DNA of 64,000 nucleotides from Diorhabda sublineata (Eukaryota > Arthropoda > Insecta > Coleoptera > Chrysomelidae). The notes beneath the pieces are model-generated. The model made no database searches. It was given only the letters and a program-made list of their open reading frames with translations, and was not told the DNA's origin. Of the stretch, positions 25,760 through 36,649 are shown in pieces; within the stretch, counting starts at the first letter, position 1, and the number at the start of each line of letters is the position of its first letter. The DNA lies in the NCBI RefSeq assembly GCF_026230105.1, contig NC_079474.1, forward strand, positions 41,926,294 through 41,990,293, in the 5' to 3' direction. Made by a program: the position numbers and the translations under genes.

Positions 25760-27563
25760 TAGTAAGACTCCACTTAACGCGGTGAATACGTTCCATCAAA
25801 GTAGAGCGTACTGAGAAACAGTGCTAAACGAGTCTATTCTGTGTTTCTAATTTTCTGCCTTTTGTCAAGAAGGCATCTAAAGTAGCTTCCATTTTCCTTT
25901 CGCATTCTGTCAGAAATTGTTGATAAGTGAATAAAGCACTATAATACCCGTCTTGCAAAATTTGGATCATTTTCAACCAATTGGCCTATAATTTCAGTTA
26001 TAGTAGTCAATTTTCTTTTTACAAACACCATTGAAAGTTCTTTTTGTTTGTCTTCGAAATTACTACTATCAATATTTTTGTTCATTTCTTGCCCAGTTAA
26101 TTCATGATCTCATCATTAGAGAGACTAGTTGCTGTTTCTTAAATTATTTCTTCAACGTCTTCCACATTTACCTCATCTCAACTGGTTTGTTTTTCTAATT
26201 CAACCATTTCATCCATAAAAACAGAATGTCCAATGTCATCGCTCTACTTAAATCTGACCAAATACTCTTCCATACTCCTCTCATTCCAAGAAAGGTTCAT
26301 GTTTTCTACAGCATTCATGATATTGTAGTTTTTCCAAAATTCTCTTATTGATTGCTTCTCTTCTCCGTCTGATTTTGAAACATCTGCTTAAATATTCGCC
26401 GCACTTAATAAGCCTTAAAATTGGATATAACACTTTGTTCCATTGGTTGGATTAAGGCAGTTATGTTAGGCGGCAAGAACTTGACCACTTCGAGTGGAAT
26501 GCATGTTGTCAAGTCTGATAAATTTGTTGGGTGGTTTGGAGCATTATCAATTAATATTATTGCTCTTTGTTCAAGTTTTTTAATTTCGCAACATTTAACT
26601 GACGAGCAGAAAATTTTCATTAATATCCATGATGTTTTATTAGACTCCCAACTTACAGGTAAAATTAATTTAGATATGCCTTTCATCGCTCTTGGATTTT
26701 TGGAGTGATAAACTAGTAGTAGTTTTATTTAAGTAAGTTTAATTTGAAATCTCCGCTTACATTACCACCCAGTAGAAGTGTTGAGTGATCTTTTGCAGCT
26801 TCAAATCCTCATACTCGTTTCTCTTCATGAGATAGAAATCTTGATTTTGGTATTCTTTTCCAATACAGGTCTGTTTCATCAAAAATAAAAACCAATTTTG
26901 GAGTATAGTTTCCTTGTTGAATTATTGTTTTTAATGTCGCTGTAATCTTTATGTTGTGAAGATTATTTCTATGTTTAAATCATTAATCTATCCTCGACTA
27001 GCAACGAAAGTTTCACTTAGATCACTTGCCTCAGCCTGAATGTAATTAAAAATTCTTCCAGTTTTTTCCATTGTGATAGATTGGCTTATAGACAATCATT
27101 TTTCCATTTTCTCTATAATGTTATTTATAAAACGGTTAATTCTAGTTTAACTTAGTTGCAGTTGCCGATAACTAAGTATTTTTTCTTCAATCTTAAGAAT
27201 TGAACTTATTGTTGAAGTTACCAAATTCAGTGCAGCACTAATTTTAGATTGACCTTCACCGGAATCTAATCTTCTAATCACTTGCATTTTAGTGTCCAGT
27301 CAAATGCTTTTTTTGGTTGCTTTCTTTTTATATTTCAATGTATTAATCGTTATAGTATTATATAAATTTATACACTTACAATAATGTCAACAAATGTTTC
27401 AATTAATAAAAATGCGTCCTTACAGCACCGTACCTAAACAACACAACTACATACACTGTTGATGTGATATTTGGAAACCTAGCGCTGTACACAATTTCGG
27501 GGAATTCCAGAGTTGAAATAAAAGAGCGCTAAACCGAAAAAGCGTTAAGGGGGGGTCTTACTG
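25760..27563 (-). mobile_element. pogo/Tigger-type (Tc1-mariner superfamily) DNA transposon, inactive
   Basis: Bounded by terminal inverted repeats: left agtaagactccacttaacgc, right the reverse complement of cagtaagacccccccttaac. Both ends abut TA-rich DNA, as expected for TA target sites. On the minus strand, in order from the right end, are a psq-like helix-turn-helix (MQVIRRLDSGEGQSKISAAL, about 27295-27220), then DDE_1 blocks YWKRIPKSRFLSHEEKRV, LLGGNVSGDFKL, LIDNAPNHP and FLPPNITALIQPM. The last two are in the 26405-26686 open frame. This is the CENP-B/jerky/Tigger transposase layout. Frameshifts and stops separate the blocks, so the element is dead. Its size (1.8 kb) is close to full-length. 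Confidence 0.85.
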
Positions 27564-27564
27564 T

Positions 27565-28225
27565 ATATATTTATAATGAAAAACATTCTATTATTTAACT
27601 TGAGTCGTCAACTTAATAATTTCTTGTGATACATTGTCTACGCTTTCATTATATTTGATCATGTATTATGTCTATTATAGGCATTTTTTTGTGTTTAAAC
27701 ACTATACTACTGCTTCAGAAAGCAACTGACGTAATTTTTTAAATATAAAAAATTCAAATATTGTAATGGTGGTTTTTATTGATCTATATAGTCTTATATA
27801 CAGTACGTTTACAAAGTATTGTAATTGCTTCTTTTCTGTTTCTGAACATATTACGTTCTTTAATAGTTTAAAAATAATGAGAACATAAAACAGATTAAAA
27901 AATGAATGTAGAATATTGTTTTGATAATTGTGTTAACTAATATTTCATTAACTAAATATTCAAAATGTCCTTCACCTTTTGTTTGGCTATATCAAAGTAT
28001 TTTGTAAAATGCATTCAGATAATTTTGAACTGGTTTATAAAAATCTTATTGAAACTAGTTACATTCTATTTGGAAGGGTTGAGGATTTGGGACTGTTGTT
28101 ATTCCAATAGTGTTTATTAAAAATACCATTTAAAAAAATTTTTGTTGCGTAAAAATAGTATTAACAAAAGAATCTTGCATTATTTTTTTTTCATATTACT
28201 ATAACACTCAAAATTATAAACAAAT
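27565..28225. other. Spacer, nothing recognised
   Basis: AT-rich intergenic DNA between the Tigger element and the charged open frame at 28229. No motif, repeat or exon signal that I can support. Confidence 0.4.
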
Positions 28226-28228
28226 TAA

Positions 28229-28460
28229 TATGCAGCTTCTCTTGAAGAAATTCTTCTAGTTACTCTATCTACTATTGACTTCATTTCTCCATGTTGTTCC
28301 ACTTGGGATTTTTCCTTTATTCTTAGATGTTTCATTTCCATTGCGTTTATTCTTTCTTCGCTTTTCTCTTTCAATTTTTGCTCAATAAGAGAATATTTGG
28401 GATTTCTTGATAAAAATAATTTTTTTTCTCTTTCTATATCATTGATCTTATCTCTTTATA
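28229..28460 (-). other. Unidentified charged, helical open frame (possible gene or TE remnant)
   Basis: A stop-free minus-strand stretch of about 75 codons ends in ...RRISSREAAY and a TAA stop. It is rich in E, K and R with a likely coiled-coil (KLKEKSEERINAMEMKHL). Upstream, after an in-frame TAA, a decayed copy of the same nucleotides (aataaacgcaatg...aatc.aagtgg) repeats at about 28465-28520, suggesting tandem duplication. No ATG near the left limit of the frame and no splice pair is obvious. It could be the last exon of an unknown gene, but decay of a repeat is equally likely. Confidence 0.25.
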
Positions 28461-28559
28461 TTGTCCCACTTGATTTTTTTTCTGTTTTTTGTTATTTCAT
28501 TGCGTTTATTTTTGTCCTGTTCTAATTTTCTGTTGGAATTGCTACCGAGTCATATATTT

Positions 28560-29690
28560 TCGTTTCCATTTATATTCGGATTAATTTTTGTTAGTAAAAC
28601 TAATAGAAAACATTTATTTTCTTAAATATTGTATAATAATATTCTTAACCTTTCGAACATGTGGTAGAGTATGATTTACTAGGTAAAAATTTGTGTAAAA
28701 TAAAGCTGCTCGATATAAACCACAAACATACATATTGGATATGGTTTCTTCTGAATTCTAACTTACTCCATATTGAAAATAATCTCTTACTATATCAACA
28801 ATATCAATTATTATGTATTGACTTGCATGTGCCTAAATGAGACCTGATAGTCTAATCTCTTCCATTAGTTGCAACATATTTTGTAAAGTTATCACTTTAA
28901 ACACAAATATCATCAAGAATTTGGTTATTGTAAGCAAATTTTAGATTGTTTCACTTTGAAAGTTCACCGATTTATGTTTCATATTGAAACAAATGTGAAT
29001 GGAAAATATTGAGATTGGTGTCTTTTTTTAGTCTTATAACAACATTTCATTTCGACTTGTATGCAGCTCCACAAATAGGCGTGAACATTACTGTGCCATT
29101 TTACTTGTGATTACAAAAGCTTATGGGTACAGGTATTACTAAAATATACTATAACAATTTCTTTTATTAATTAACTCACTTGAAGTGAGTAGTACAACAA
29201 ATAAAAAATTCAATACTTTCATCGTTACATCGATCGATTGCAATGTATTTCCATAATCTTCTTCCTTTAATACTTTGTTTAAATGTTGCAACAGCAAGTT
29301 ATTGTAGTAGTTTCCACATCCATTTTATGGTAGGTTTTACACCCAAATTTGGTGTTAATATGCCAATTTTTATAGTGATTCTTACTAAATACATTGTTTT
29401 ATTTCATATTGTTTGGTGATTTACAATAAAAAAAGCTTTAACAAAATACAGAAATTCAATAACAATAATATAGAATTTATCGTTACAATATCATCTTATT
29501 CAATCAATAACAATATTAATTTTCCATACTAATTAACAGTTGAATTAAATTCCTAAGAAAACATTTTATTATTGGGTCAATATTATATCGTGTAGAAATA
29601 TGGCTCATGTTTATTATTAAATAATTTATTGTTTCCATTTCTTTTTTCTTTTACACAATGCTTTCAGCGAAAATTTCTGAAGAATATTTT
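28560..29690. other. Spacer, nothing recognised
   Basis: AT-rich DNA with no recognised coding exon or repeat border before the retroelement tail at 29690. Confidence 0.4.
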
Positions 29691-29960
29691 TAAGTGCGAC
29701 TACGGCCCTCAAAGAGCCTTGGTCTCGTCCACCACATTCCTCATGTCATAACGGTCCAACGCTCGGCGTGTCCATTCACTAACACCTAGCTCTCGAAGAT
29801 CCTCTTCGACATCATCTAGCCATCATTTGCGCGGTCGCTTTCACACGTTCTCTTATTTCCATTGAGTTGTCATTATTTTTGATCACTAGTGTTCCCAGGT
29901 ATACATTTTCGTACTTATACCGGCCTACTTCGAAAGCCATTGAAAATTGAAAATTTTTCA
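29690..29960 (-). mobile_element. 3' tail of an RTE-like non-LTR retrotransposon, internally deleted
   Basis: On the minus strand the reading passes from YENVYLGTLVIKNND and EIRERVK (the usual YLG..V..D....EI..RI block) almost directly into WLDDVEEDLRELGVSEWTRR and ALDRYDMRNVVDE. These are the standard last residues of RTE/BovB-like ORFs. The roughly 100 residues normally between the two blocks are missing. Clade is inferred from motif style. Confidence 0.5.
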
Positions 29961-30629
29961 TGTTAGGTATGAGTTTAACTGAGGATATTATTTTTGACTT
30001 TTCCGGAAGTGAAATTCAGACCTATTTGTGTAAATAATTAAAGTAATGTTGACTATCCACTCTGGCGGAGTTCTAATGACTTCCTAAATAAGACGCTAAT
30101 TGCAATATTTGTCATCGAAGCAGTAGAAAATATTTTATTTCAAATTCATTTTGGATTATAAAGTATGAAATCAACTTTTCAAATTTCTTCATTAAAATCG
30201 TCTCAAGTATAGTTTATATAATTTAGTAATAAATAAGTGTTTAAAATTTGGTATTTGTATAAATCTTTATTTGACACTTTTGAATGTCTTACTATTTTGA
30301 TAACATGTATATAAAAATAAGTACCTGTATATAGTAAAATTAGGTTTGTACGGATAGTTGGAAATTAAAAAAAAAAAAAGTTAAAAGGCAGGTTGCCAAG
30401 GAATTTTCATTATGCTGTATATTCAAATCTAATCGAGAAATGTGATTAATAATTAGTTAACAAAAAAAATTGCTTAGGTTAAGTGATTTTAATACAATTT
30501 CTTATGGATGTGTGATAGATCATTTTTTATAATGTTCATAGATTTTAAGACTTTACTGTCTTGCAAATTTAATTTCCAGCTGATTTGTTCAGAAGTGGAT
30601 CAACTTTATATTGCTCTTGCTCTCACATC

Positions 30630-31319
30630 GGCTGCTTTCCATTTAAATCAAAACTCAGATTATTCTCACTTGTCATGACTCAGTTCAAAGCACGTTCCTT
30701 TTCAGTTTCACAAGTGAGAACTAACTGAGTTTTTATCCACAATCTGCACAAGCTTGAGACCGTGAGCTTCAATGGTTTTTGTAAACTCCGATTGGAAGTG
30801 GGGTTGTGGACATCACGTTATCAGATATTGTCATTAAAATAAGCATAGGAAGAATTATGGATAGATGATATGATATTATCACCGTATATGGAAAACAATG
30901 GAAGGAGCTAAAAAGATACATACCTAACACTGGATGAAGAAAAAATTGCGTATATTTGCTGTTTTCCATTTAAATCAAAACTCAGATAATCTCACTTGTA
31001 ATAATTCAGTCCAATGCACCTTCCTTTTCAATTTCACAGGTGAAACCTAACTGAGTTTTTATCCACAATCTGCACAAGCTTGAGACTGTGAGCTTTAGTG
31101 GTTTGAACTCAGATTGAAAGTGAGGTTGAGGATATCACGTTGTCAGATCTTGTCATTTAAATAAGTACAGATTACCGAATTATTGGAAACATTCATTGAT
31201 ATATTGAGAATATTAACTCACAGGACGGTGTTCCTTTTATTCAATGAGCAGTGACGTGATTATTTGAGTATAAGATAACTGAGTGTCTCAGCTCACTTTA
31301 ATTTAAATGGAAAGCAGCT
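30630..31319. mobile_element. MITE-like repeat: two direct copies plus terminal inverted repeat
   Basis: gctgctttccatttaaat at 30630 recurs directly as gctgttttccatttaaat at 30958 and in inverted orientation (atttaaatggaaagcagc) ending at about 31318. The first roughly 200 bp after each direct start are alike (tgagtttttatccacaatct, gcacaagcttgaga, tatcacgtt.tcagat.ttgtcatt). This suggests two tandem insertions of one element, or a duplicated half. Confidence 0.6.
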
Positions 31320-31660
31320 ATCAATTTGTACATTTAACATAGAGGAATTTTTTGAACGAAGCATATCAAGTGTTAACAGAGGAACTTTTAGTTGGAAAGA
31401 AATTTAAATGACTCTATTTTCAATGAAACCTCAAAGCTTTAAAATTTACGACAGAATCGAGCATAACGACTAAAGCATAAATTCCAATGGCGGTCAAATG
31501 TTTGAAGCTGCAGCATTGACCATAAGCATATTGATATAATTGAACAAGCTTTGTAGCTTTGTTGAATGCTCCTATTAATTATGAAAGGTTATAAAAAGCA
31601 GTAAATATAAAGGAAATATTTTGAAAATAAGAATATTTTAAAAATGGTATATCACTATTG
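31320..31660. other. Spacer, nothing recognised
   Basis: Short AT-rich stretch between two MITE-like elements, with no coding or repeat signal that I can identify. Confidence 0.4.
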
Positions 31661-31661
31661 C

Positions 31662-32168
31662 TGCTTTCCATTAAGCGTTCACGGCGCACGATCCTCGTGG
31701 TCGCAGCCAGATCGTTATTCACGTTGTCATGATGAACGTTAACGACGACCCTTCTCATGAGGTGAGTCGTTCAAATAATTAGGGGAATTTTCAAAGCTCA
31801 ATCAATGCAGATTGCAACCATGAGAATCTATCTCATTATTTGATGCGGTATGGGATATTATGAGTACTATTAAAGCATTCTTATGACGCTCTACCAAATA
31901 TTTTACTGTTTTTACTCCGCAGAAAATATTTTGATTACTTCAATGTAAATTAGTTCCGCTAAAAAATTCATTGACTTACAAATTGTAACATAACCTCTTA
32001 AAGCTTTTGCTTTATTTTTTCTGTGATTCCATTTATTAATATTTTTCTCGAACACACTAAACGCCTCGTAATCCAATCCACTTGGGTTTTCGATTATACC
32101 GATCAGGACTAATTAGAACGGGAAATATCGCGGTCGTGATTGTCGTAAGTGATTAGTGGAATGCAGCC
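31662..32168. mobile_element. MITE-like element with imperfect inverted ends (gctgc.ttccac/tta)
   Basis: Left end gctgctttccattaagcg. Right end, read inward on the other strand, is ggctgcattccactaatcac. Unlike the surroundings, both subterminal regions are rich in CG-containing words (cacggcgcacgatcctcg; gacaatcacgaccgcgat). There is no open frame inside. About 507 bp, and the terminal gctgc.ttcca is similar to that of the element just upstream. Confidence 0.45.
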
Positions 32169-32639
32169 TAAATAAGGCAATGTGTAATTAAATTTAGAGT
32201 TAGCCGAATAATTATTGTATATGTGTAAATAGAGACATACAATTTTGTTTTTGGCTCTCTGGGAGGAACGGTAGTATTAGTTTTCAATTAGAAGTTTGAC
32301 AAAACTTATCAATGTACATTTCCGAATATCCAAATATATTCAGTGAATACTATGTATTGTTATTTTATAATCAATTGCCTCAATAACCTAAATCGTGTGA
32401 GATATTGTTTAGAAATTATAGTTTAGCTACAGGAACAGCAAATATTTCGGTCAAAACTGATACCATTAAAAAATTTTTGAAAATTTCAATAATTTCTTCT
32501 CTATAAATATTGATCAAACAATTGAAAAAAACTTGAAATAGAAGTTGTATATAAACTATCCAAAATAATTTTTTTCTCATACCATGCAAGTACCCTAATT
32601 TAATAAAATATTTAGTACTGCTTTAACAGTGAAAGCAAC

Positions 32640-33333
32640 ATGTCCTCCAGTAGCGAAGATGAAGTTATAACGATGTTTGATTTTTAACAGAGTCTTATTT
32701 GGCTATGGCGTATCGTTCTATAAAACTACTGGCGGCCTGCGATGCTGACGGTTTATTTACACTTATTGATATAAGTTAAGCTGGTCGTAATAGTGACGAC
32801 TTCAAGTTACTGATTAGAAAGAGACGGAACCATCCGTTGGCCAACCGGAGCTTTCTGTTGAAAAATTTGCGTTGGCTGCACTGAGAGTTCAATTTTAACC
32901 AATGAAATCCGACTGAACTGACATTTGCCAGGTAGAGTCAGTCAGACGTCGAAGTATAGTTTTGTTTGAATTTTCCACGTGTAGTTTCAATAATATATAA
33001 ATTTAAAAACATGAATTGCAAAGAAAAAAGAGTAATCAGATGAATCAGCATTACTAATATCTTTCCAAAGTAGTCTGTTTCGTGAAATTTTGGGAGAAGA
33101 TGATGACGACATCGTTCAAATGGTTTAATTAATTTAAAATAATATATAAGTTGAGTTCATCAAATGCAAGCCAAAGTAAACCATAATTTTGAGGTTAGAT
33201 AGTACGATTCGGTTGAACCAACCGACCTGTTTGACCCCTGGTTAACGTATATAATATGTAAATTCAGCTAGAACTAACAGTTGAATTTCAAGCTTTGATT
33301 AACCGGATTTTATAATACCGACCCTTAGTCTCT
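32640..33333 (+). mobile_element. DNA-transposon remnant ending in ccgaccctta (copy A)
   Basis: The stretch 33000-33333 is repeated in reverse orientation at 38395-38790, about 90% alike by eye. Its inner end, ttataataccgacccttag, matches the border ctaagg.tcggtattac... of the other copy. A short decayed frame reads SSLFREILGEDDDDIVQMV, and a possible small exon at 32640 reads MSSSSEDEVITMFDF. Both are typical of transposon-encoded ORF starts, but the superfamily is not certain (Harbinger-like is a guess). The left limit is unclear. Confidence 0.5.
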
Positions 33334-33899
33334 TAGTCTCTTTATTGTGTTTACAAAAAGTACTACTATTAAGTAACTTTTGGTACATTATAAAAATTAA
33401 TTTATGTAAAACAGTGTATGCAAAATGAAATAAACAGTACGATTTCCATTAAATATGTTATTGAAGTATTCTAAAGTATAGTAGATATTGTTCGAAATGA
33501 ATACATTTCTAAAATAGAGAAACAAAGAATTTGAAAATGTATAATAAACATATATTGAACTATTTTGTGAAGCTATTTGCTGCAATAACATTTATTTGAA
33601 AATTATTGAAGAGTGTTTGAAGGGGTTTATTTCTTGTTTCTTTTAGTACTGGATGAAGTTGTAGGGAGGGATTGGTTTTCTCGGAATCTTTTTCTCTCTG
33701 AAAAAGGGATGTTAATTATGGGGTTACAAATAACAATTTCTCTGGGATCTAAAACGCAAATGTGAGTTGTTATTTGTAAAATAGTGGAAAAAATAGGAGG
33801 AAATGTCTTGAAGTACATCATTAAATATCCTAAGATTTTGTAATTCCAATTAGACTGAAGATACCAGCCAAGAAAAAGACTTGCCGCAAGGCTCTTCAA

Positions 33900-34880
33900 A
33901 TATATTTAGATGATGCTAACCTGCGTATTTAACGTGATTTTGAGACTGCAAAACTGGCCAAAAATATTTAAAAAATCTGTAATAATAATTATTCCTAAAC
34001 CAGGAAAAGACCTAATCAATGCATGTTTGTACAAACCAATAAGCTTGTTACCCACCATTTCGAAACTTATTGAGAAATTGTTAATGTAACAAATTAATCC
34101 ACAACATCAATTTGGTTTTTGGCAAAAATACTCAACAATTCAAAAGTGCCAACGAATTGCGCATGAAATAAACATAGGTAGCCCTAGAAGAAAAAAAGTA
34201 TTGTTCAGGAGTATTTTGAGACATAAGACATTTAAAATCAGACTCTTTTTTTCAACTTACTGGAATCAGACAGACTCTTTAGATAAAAAATAAAAGACAA
34301 AACTTCACAATTTGAATCTTTTAAATCTGGAGTTGCATAAGGCAGGGTCCTAGGGACAATACTATAAATAATATTCACGGCCGAACTCTCAGTCTCTAAT
34401 TAATACCATAACAGGCACTGTTATTCTCTCGACCAACAAAGATCCCCTAGTAACATCCTCTAATCTACAAGAACATATATTCAAAGTAGAAGAATGTCTC
34501 AAAAAGTGGAGAATAAACAGTAACGAAAGCAAATCGTAACACATAACTTTCATACTAAGAAAAGAAAAAGTCTTCCAATATACATCAACAACATAGAATT
34601 TCCAATATCTAGGAATGCATTTAGATACCAAATTAAACTGGAGAGAACACATTAAAAAGAAACTCATACAAATAGGCCTTAAAATGAGAGAATGTATTGG
34701 TTACTAAGCAGAAAATAAAAATTGTCTTTAGAAAATAAAATCTTATTGTACAGGACTGTCAGCATTCCAATCTGGACTTAACAACAACATAGAGCTAAGG
34801 GACTGTACCAGCTAAGATTCTGCGAGCACTTGTCAATGCTCCCTTGTATGTTTCAAACCAGATTATACACGAAGACCTTC
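33900..34880 (+). mobile_element. jockey-like non-LTR reverse transcriptase remnant
   Basis: The plus strand reads QNWPKIFKKSVIIIIPKPGK, YKPISLLPTISKLIEKLL, then QHQFGF and the decayed C-terminal part of a reverse transcriptase (FQYLGMHLDTKLNWREHI, tolerating stops). The order IPKPGK - RPISLLP - QFGF - YLG..LD..LNW is that of jockey-clade enzymes. The catalytic FADD block is missing or unreadable, and multiple stops show the copy is dead. It lies immediately 3' of Ddi1 on the opposite strand. Confidence 0.65.
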
Positions 34881-35104
34881 TAATTGCAAAAGTACAAGAA
34901 ACAACATAATAGAGAAGCCTAATGCGTTTCCAAAGGCTGGAATTAAATGTTAATCCCCTACTCCCTTCATTGATGTTAGGAAGAGATTACCTAAAATGAG
35001 GTGTTGAGGAGATTTCTCATTGGAATCTCATCAGGACATATGTGAGGTTCTTTTTTCATTGTAACCTTCAAGTTAACAAAATAGCCTATATAATTATAAA
35101 TTGA

Positions 35105-36630
35105 TTATGAACATTGAAGGTTTGTGGAATATACAGTGTGTCTAAAATATTGTAAAATAGATGCAGTATACAAGAAACCTTGGTCGGTATTTTTCATAGT
35201 AGTCTCCTCCTCCTTTCTGGACCTCAGAATAATATCTTCTTCTGATAAACTACTCAGTCTTGCACAATCTGGCAGTTCACTTTCAGGTAAAAATTTTGTT
35301 TCTGTACCAGTGGTACCAATTCTCAGTACGTTCTCTTTGAGATCAATGCAACATTGATGCCTTTTTAGCATATCCAATCCAAGCAGCATATCCATTGGTT
35401 GATCTTCTAATACAGAAAAACTAGTTGTAAGAAAAACATCCTCTATTTGGATTTGTACCATGTGGATTCTTCCTATTATCTTTTGTACACCTACTCCTTT
35501 AGCTATACCTGCCCATCGAGTATCAACTAGACGCATCAGATGGCAACGTTCTGCACAATGGCTAGACATTATTGTTGTCTGTGCCCCTGTAGAAAATGAT
35601 TATTAGAAAACTATTAATCAATCAATATTTAAACAAAAGTATTGACTCACCCGAATCAATAAACGCTGTAACTGGGTGTCCATTTACTTTACAATTAATA
35701 TAAAGCATAACTACAGTACCAAAAGATTCAGGATTATGTTCCATAGCTGCTTCCATATTTGCTTCAATATTTTTTTGTCGTATTTCCTCAGCAATGAGAC
35801 GCTGTGCCTCTACATCAAAAGGATCAGCTTTCATCATTCTCAGTCTCTGTTCTTCAAGTTCTTTTCTTGCTCTATTTTGTTCTTGCAGAACTATTGCAAA
35901 TGTATCTTAAAAGTAAAATAAAAGTAACAGATAGTCAATTCAATATGTTCAATTCTTACTTATGTTACCACTAAGAAGAGCATCTGCTAATCTAGGATTA
36001 TTCTGTTTTAAAAGAGCAAGCTGTTCAGGATTTGCAAGAAACATTTCTCTAATAAGTACAGGATCATCTTCAACTCGTCTACTTCTACTATTGGAAATTT
36101 CTATACTACTGGCGTCAAAATTTACTGAAATATTTGTGTTAAATATTAATGTTACAAATTATTCCAATCTACAAATTCTAGATAACCAAAAGTACATTTT
36201 TTTTGGTTTTCCAAGTTGTACGACTAATTTGTTTATTATAATATCTTAAACTGTTATCTATGTAATAAATTGTCTAGGACAAAAATATGTTCTAAAAATA
36301 ATAATGATAAAGAAAAATTATAATCATAATGAAACACACATTGATTTGTTTTGAATTTATATATGAAAATACGGACTAAAACGTGGTATTTATTACATTC
36401 ATACCAGATAGTATATGTTGAAGAGTGACACTATCTCCATCCTTAATTCCAAGTTCTTTTAGTGATTTGGCATTTTCCATCAAAGGTCTACCTTTCAAGG
36501 CTATTGCAATTTCAGAAGCCGGAAAACCAGATTCAATCTCGCAGAGCGCTTTAAAATTTTCCAATTCTAAATCTTCAGACACGTCCAAATCAAATGTAAA
36601 ATCAGTCATAGTGGTTACTTTTATCTTCAT
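35105..36630 (-). CDS. Ddi1: Ddi1 / rings lost: ubiquitin-like aspartic protease
   Basis: Ubiquitin-directed shuttle and protease that processes polyubiquitylated clients (for example NRF1-type factors) for the proteasome; cytosolic. Exons on the minus strand: 36630-36405, 36124-35960, 35905-35651, 35586-35105. All GT-AG, in frame, 375 aa plus stop. Residues 1-76 form a ubiquitin-like domain (MKIKVTTMTDFTFDLDVSED start; GIKDGDSV). The helical HDD region follows (DDPVLIREMFLANPEQLALL; EEQRLRMMKADPFDVEAQRL). The retroviral-type protease then has the catalytic D-S-G-A at about D214, split by intron 3 (IDSG|AQTTIMS), with GLDMLKRHQC and the tail LPESELPDC. There is no UBA domain, as in many insect orthologues. 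The last 35 or so residues after RKEEE are not typical and may be lineage-specific. Confidence 0.95.
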
Positions 36631-36649
36631 TTTATATATTATCTAGCAG

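Noticed and set aside
33627..33899. 90-codon minus-strand frame with a basic tail (TTSSSTKRNKK)
   Set aside because: Composition is partly protein-like, but I recognise no domain and find no splice partners. It adjoins transposon DNA and is probably a decayed transposon ORF.
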